Source: Cynocephalus volans
Taxonomy: Eukaryota; Chordata; Mammalia; Dermoptera; Cynocephalidae
NCBI RefSeq assembly: GCF_027409185.1
Contig: NC_084463.1
Coordinates: 50,214,907 to 50,278,906 of the forward strand
Direction: 5' to 3'
DNA length: 64,000 bases
Part shown: positions 60,323-64,000 of the stretch, piece after piece
How the letters are laid out: every line of letters starts with the position of its first letter
How positions within the stretch are numbered: the first letter of the stretch is position 1
Notes under the pieces: generated by a model
Seen by the model: only the letters and a program-made list of their open reading frames with translations
Database searches by the model: none
Told to the model about the DNA's origin: nothing
Made by a program: the position numbers and the translations under genes

Positions 60323-60774
60323 ACTCTATTGTTTTGTTACTTACGACAAAATACATGGAACTAGGTAATTTGTAAGAAAATAAAATTTATTGTTCATAGT
60401 TTTGGAGGCAGGGAAGTCCAAAGTCCACGGGACACCTCTAGTGAAGGTATTCTTTGGTGGTGGCTTTATAGCAATGTAGGGGTCTCACAGGGCAGAAAAT
60501 GGCAGAGCAGAGAGAGAGACTCTCCTGTGCTTTCCTTTTAAAGCTCTCAGAGCCGCAGCCCTGAGCACCATTATTAATCCATTCACTATGACATGGTTCT
60601 ACAGTTTAATCACCACTTTAAGGCCCCATCTTTGAATTACCGTAATAGGGTTTTCTACCCTCAGCAGTTACAGAGGGGGCCAGGTTTTCCACACCTGGAA
60701 CTTTGGGGGACACACTTTTTAAGCTTCAGTGAGTTTGGGTTGGGACATTGAATCCACTGCAAATTTCCTTGGGG
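60323..60774 (-). mobile_element. MaLR (MST/THE1-like) LTR, second of a pair
   Basis: gaactaggtaatttgtaaga, tttggaggcagggaagtcca, and gcttcagtgagtttgggttg mirror the LTR at 57831-58258. Confidence 0.8.
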
Positions 60775-61589
60775 GTTAAACTTAGATCGTCTATTTCATA
60801 TCCTTTAAAATTAACTTAGAAATTATTCACTGGAAACTTTTATCCTAAAGTGCTTTTGCTTCATCTCATAAGTCTAGTTTGTTTTTATTTTTGTTCATCT
60901 GGAGATACCTTTTGAATTTTCTTTAATCAATTGGCTTTTCAGAAGCACATCTGCAGTAGTTTTGATTTCCAGTTTTATGCCATTGTGGTATTTAAAAAAC
61001 CTTGATATAAATGAATCCTTTTTAAATTTGTTAAGATTTTTTTTTGTTTTGTGTTTTTGCCCAACATATCTGTCCTGTAGAATGTCTAAAGAATGTTTCA
61101 TGTGTGCTTGAGAAATGTGTATTCTGATACCTTTGGATAAAATGTTCTGTATCTGTCTTTTATGCTCATTTGGTCTATAGTGTTGTACAAGTGCACGGAT
61201 TCCTTGGTTTTCTGTCTGAATGATCTATTGTTTTAATTCAGGTTTTGAATTCTCTATTATTACTGTATTTCTGTCTATTTCTACAGTTCTATAAATATTT
61301 TCTTTATATATTTAGGCTGTGTGAGTGTATATATATATTTATTGCTATATCCTCTTGACAAATTTACCACCTTGTTATCACGTAGTGATCTTGACTCTTG
61401 TGACAGATTTTTCCTGGCAGTCTATTTTGTCTATAACTACTCTTGTACTCCTTTGTTTATAATTTTTATGAATTGTTTTTCTTTTTCTCTTTTAGTGTCT
61501 GTGTGTTCTTATATCTAAAATGAGTCTCTTGTAAGCTCTGTACTGTTTGATTTCATGTTTTTTAATCAATTAAGCCACTCTTTGTCATT
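60775..61589 (-). mobile_element. LINE-1 copy H, 5' part beyond the MaLR insertion
   Basis: The plus strand reads the complement of the ORF2 endonuclease-RT leader region: tctcataagtctagtttgtt, then tctgatacctttggataaaa, tcatttggtctatagtgttg and tattactgtatttctgtcta. This continues the split element. Confidence 0.7.
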
Positions 61590-62200
61590 TTCTGCTGCTT
61601 TAACAGTACCACAGACTGGGGAACTTACAAAGAGTAGAAATTTTTTCTGACTCATGATTCAAGAGGCTGGAAAGATCAAGAGCACAGTGCTGACATGCTG
61701 AAAGGGCCTTCTGGCTACATCAAAACATCACAGAAGGCATGAGAGGTGACGGGGCACGAGAAAGAGAGAGCTCACACTTATTACAGGTGCATTCTCAACT
61801 AACCCACATCTGTAATAATGACATTAATCCATTGATGAAGGCAAAGCATTTATGATCTAGTCACCTCCTTAATGACTCATCTCTTAATGCGTCACAATGG
61901 CAATTAAATTTCAACATGAGTTTTTTTTAAATTATATAAGAGGTTGTGGAGCAGTTGGGTGTGAGGAGGAGAGAGAAAGAGAGAGGGAAATAGGGTGGGA
62001 GGAGGAGACAGGAGAGTGTACATGGTTGAGGCCTGTGGAACCCCCCTCATTCCAGCAGGGGATACCGGGGGCTTCCAGTGGCAGCTTGGTCATTGCTGGG
62101 CTGGATGCAGATGTCAAGGGGGTATGGCTGAAGCCCTTGGCCCCTACTGTCAACATGAGTTTTGAAGGGACATTCAAACCATAGCATCCTTCTCCTTGCT
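61590..62200 (-). mobile_element. MaLR-type LTR of a second MaLR element
   Basis: ctgctgctttaacagtacca, cagactggggaacttacaaa, ataatgacattaatccattg and tgaagggacattcaaaccat fit an antisense MaLR LTR. It is interrupted by the short composite-element copy at 61925-62150. Confidence 0.7.
61925..62150 (-). mobile_element. Composite retroelement, short 5'-truncated copy with exact target duplication
   Basis: In minus-strand sense it runs from within a ~105-bp unit (ccttgacatctgcatccagc, ccaagctgccactggaagcc) through a pyrimidine-rich tract (tctcctgtctcctcctccca) to aactgctccacaac and a short A tail. The matching part of the 1.67-kb element (about 400 down to 170) has the same order and end. caacatgagtttt is repeated at 61912-61924 and 62151-62163. 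So this is an independent insertion of the same family. Confidence 0.8.
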
Positions 62201-64000
62201 CTACAAAACTTGTGTTCTCACATACAAAATATATTTATTCTGTCCCAGTAACCCCAAAGTCTTAGCTTGCTTTTTAGCATCAGTTAAAAAGTTTAAAGGC
62301 CTGAGTCTCATCTAAATCAGACACGTGTGACACTTCAAGCATGATTCATCCTGACGCAAATTTTCTTGAACTGTGGGCCTGGGAAATCAAAACAAGTTAT
62401 GTATTTCCAAAATACAATGGTGATCCAGACATTGGAAATTTTATGAAGTTCTAAAGAAAGAAATAGGCAAGAATAAAGGAGTAATGGGCTCCATATAAGT
62501 TTTAAATCTAACGGGGAAATATTAAATCTTAATCCTCTAGAATAATCTTCCTTGACTCCATGCTTTGCTTTCTGGGCACATTGATGAGTTCTGTGCACAT
62601 GCAAAATGAACACCATTGGAACACCACCAAGGCTTATGCTTGTACCTTCTAGATTGGTGGCCTAAGTCACACCTAGGGCCAATTGAGCCATGGATAAAGT
62701 GACTACAAAACACTCACAAGATTCATGGGACAGAGACCTGAGGCAGCCCTGAGCCATGAGCCATTTCTGTCCTTAAGGCCCTATCTTTCTGAGCCTGTGA
62801 TGGGAGAGGCAGCCTCAAATATCTGAAATGCCTTCAGAGTCTTCATTCCATTGTCCTGATGCATAGCACCTGGCTTCTTTCTGTTCATGGTACTTTATTT
62901 AGCAAAGCTTCTCTTGGCCACACAATTGGTTTGTTCTCCTGAAGATGCCTTTATACTCTTGGTCAGGCTGCAAATTTTTCAAATGTTTCTGCGCTGCTTA
63001 CTTTTTAGTTATAAATTTTGTCTTTAGATAATTTTTCTCCTTTTGCATCTTACCGTGTGCAATTAAAAGGAGCACACAGCTTCTTCAATATTTTGCTCAG
63101 AAATTTATTCCATCAGATATTCTAGTTCTTGCTATTAAAATTATGCCTTCCCTGTGGTATTTCCCAGTGACACAGTGGAAGTTTTCCAAGCTCAGTTCCC
63201 TGTATGAAGGATCGCGGGGTGGCAAGCATTGGGAGTGTCTTGCTTGGCTCTTGCCGTATGAGGTTAATAACATCACTGTTCTCTGAACAGTCTTGTTTCT
63301 GGTGCAGGTGACATCAAACTCACCAAACATGGCAATGTACTGCTCCTTGAAATGGTGAACTGATGCTGTTAAGTTTAATAAAACTAAATAAGCATTAATT
63401 GAGAACTTAGTACAACTTGAATATCTTTAAACCATGGTTGTCAGATAAATATTGCAGTCTTGAAATATGCTTTTTGGATTAAATCTCAATAAAAAATGTT
63501 TTTTTGGCTGTTTCAAATCTTTGTATAGGCAAAGTAATAGCTTAGGGACACTTACAAATTAATAATGTCTTCTAAAGACACAGCATTATGTTCTTTGTAG
63601 TAATGGAAAAATAAAAAATACTTTGCAGTCTTAGTGAAGGTATTCATCTTTGTGATTGGAGGATTTAATCTTATTTTGGAAATGTCACTGTATTCTGAAG
63701 CAAAGACTTATAAAAAGTTCAAACCTCAAACTTCTGAATATTGAAATTTTGGGCTTGACATTTACTAAGTATTGATAATACCAAACTGGTAAACTTGTAA
63801 AAAAATAAATTAATTAAAATAAATAAATAAATAGTGCACTCCACAAGTTCCAGGACATGGACACGATCCTGCCCCATCCTTGCAGCTATATAACAATGAT
63901 GGTTTTTTTTTCCAGTTTCCAATACCTTGTTCCCCAGTTCTGAGACCTCATCAGAATGGCCCATACTGTCTACATTTCTGCCAACGTTCTGATCACAACC
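62201..64000 (-). mobile_element. MaLR internal sequence of the second element, runs off the window
   Basis: ccttgctctacaaaacttgt, tcccagtaaccccaaagtct, tctgagcctgtgatgggaga and caggctgcaaatttttcaaa follow the MaLR internal order. After the retrocopy insertion it resumes at 63839 (cacaagttccaggacatgg) to the window end. Non-coding. Confidence 0.7.
63120..63838 (+). pseudogene. CCT6-like (chaperonin zeta subunit) retrocopy fragment
   Basis: CCT6 is a subunit of the cytosolic TRiC/CCT chaperonin. The plus strand reads VEVFQAQ, then with stops LVSGAGDIKLTKHGNVLLLE ending in M at 63354. It matches the N-terminal CCT6 segment that carries the GDIKLTKDGNVLL ATP-site region. Then the similarity ends and AT-rich, 3'UTR-like sequence with aataaa motifs leads to an A-rich end (63802-63832). 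The body of the gene is missing, so the copy is internally deleted or came from an odd transcript. It splits MaLR internal sequence. CCT6A versus CCT6B cannot be told by eye. Confidence 0.6.

Overview
This is a window of mammalian nuclear DNA, most likely from a colugo (Dermoptera, Galeopterus-like). It has LINE-1 copies of many ages, eutherian MIR, MER5, MLT1, MLT2 and MaLR repeats, and at least six copies of a short SINE built only from tRNA-Ile-like units. That SINE matches what I know of the CYN family described from colugos. The species call is an inference from this SINE. There is no bacterial gene organisation, and I see no intact protein-coding gene.

Layout. 1-9 kb holds a 1.67-kb minus-strand composite retroelement with target-site duplications, then two LINE-1 copies, one with a twin-priming inversion. 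11.2-12.1 kb holds a divergent pair of decayed histone genes, H2B-like on minus and H2A-like on plus. They share an octamer/CCAAT/TATA promoter region, and a degenerate histone 3' stem-loop follows the H2A-like copy. 12.6-16 kb is LINE-1 with two SINEs. 16-36.4 kb is richer in GC and mostly single-copy, with scattered MIR, MLT1 and MLT2 repeats and a 650-bp (TGGA)n block. 36.4-43.8 kb is old LINE-1 with nested LTRs and SINEs.

43.9-53.6 kb is the most gene-like part. A TATA/CCAAT promoter-like region leads into a 1.7-kb CpG-rich minisatellite. A possible first exon ends in ATG|GTAAGT, a chimeric RAB12 retrocopy and a LINE-1 lie in the would-be intron, and well-spaced KRAB-A (127 nt) and KRAB-B (96 nt) exons follow. 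The B box has an in-frame stop. No zinc-finger exon is visible.

54.4-64 kb is a nested stack. A minus-strand LINE-1 is split by a MaLR element (LTR-internal-LTR), which itself carries a SINE and another LTR. A second MaLR element runs off the window end. It contains a 226-bp short copy of the 1.67-kb composite element and a broken CCT6-like retrocopy.

The two most interesting items are (i) the composite, SVA-like non-autonomous retroelement (L1 5'-end-like head, roughly 105-bp tandem units, pyrimidine tract, A-rich tail), whose 3' end is fixed by two independent copies, and (ii) the CpG minisatellite behind a histone-type promoter next to a KRAB gene remnant. All family names rest on reading by eye; no searches were run.
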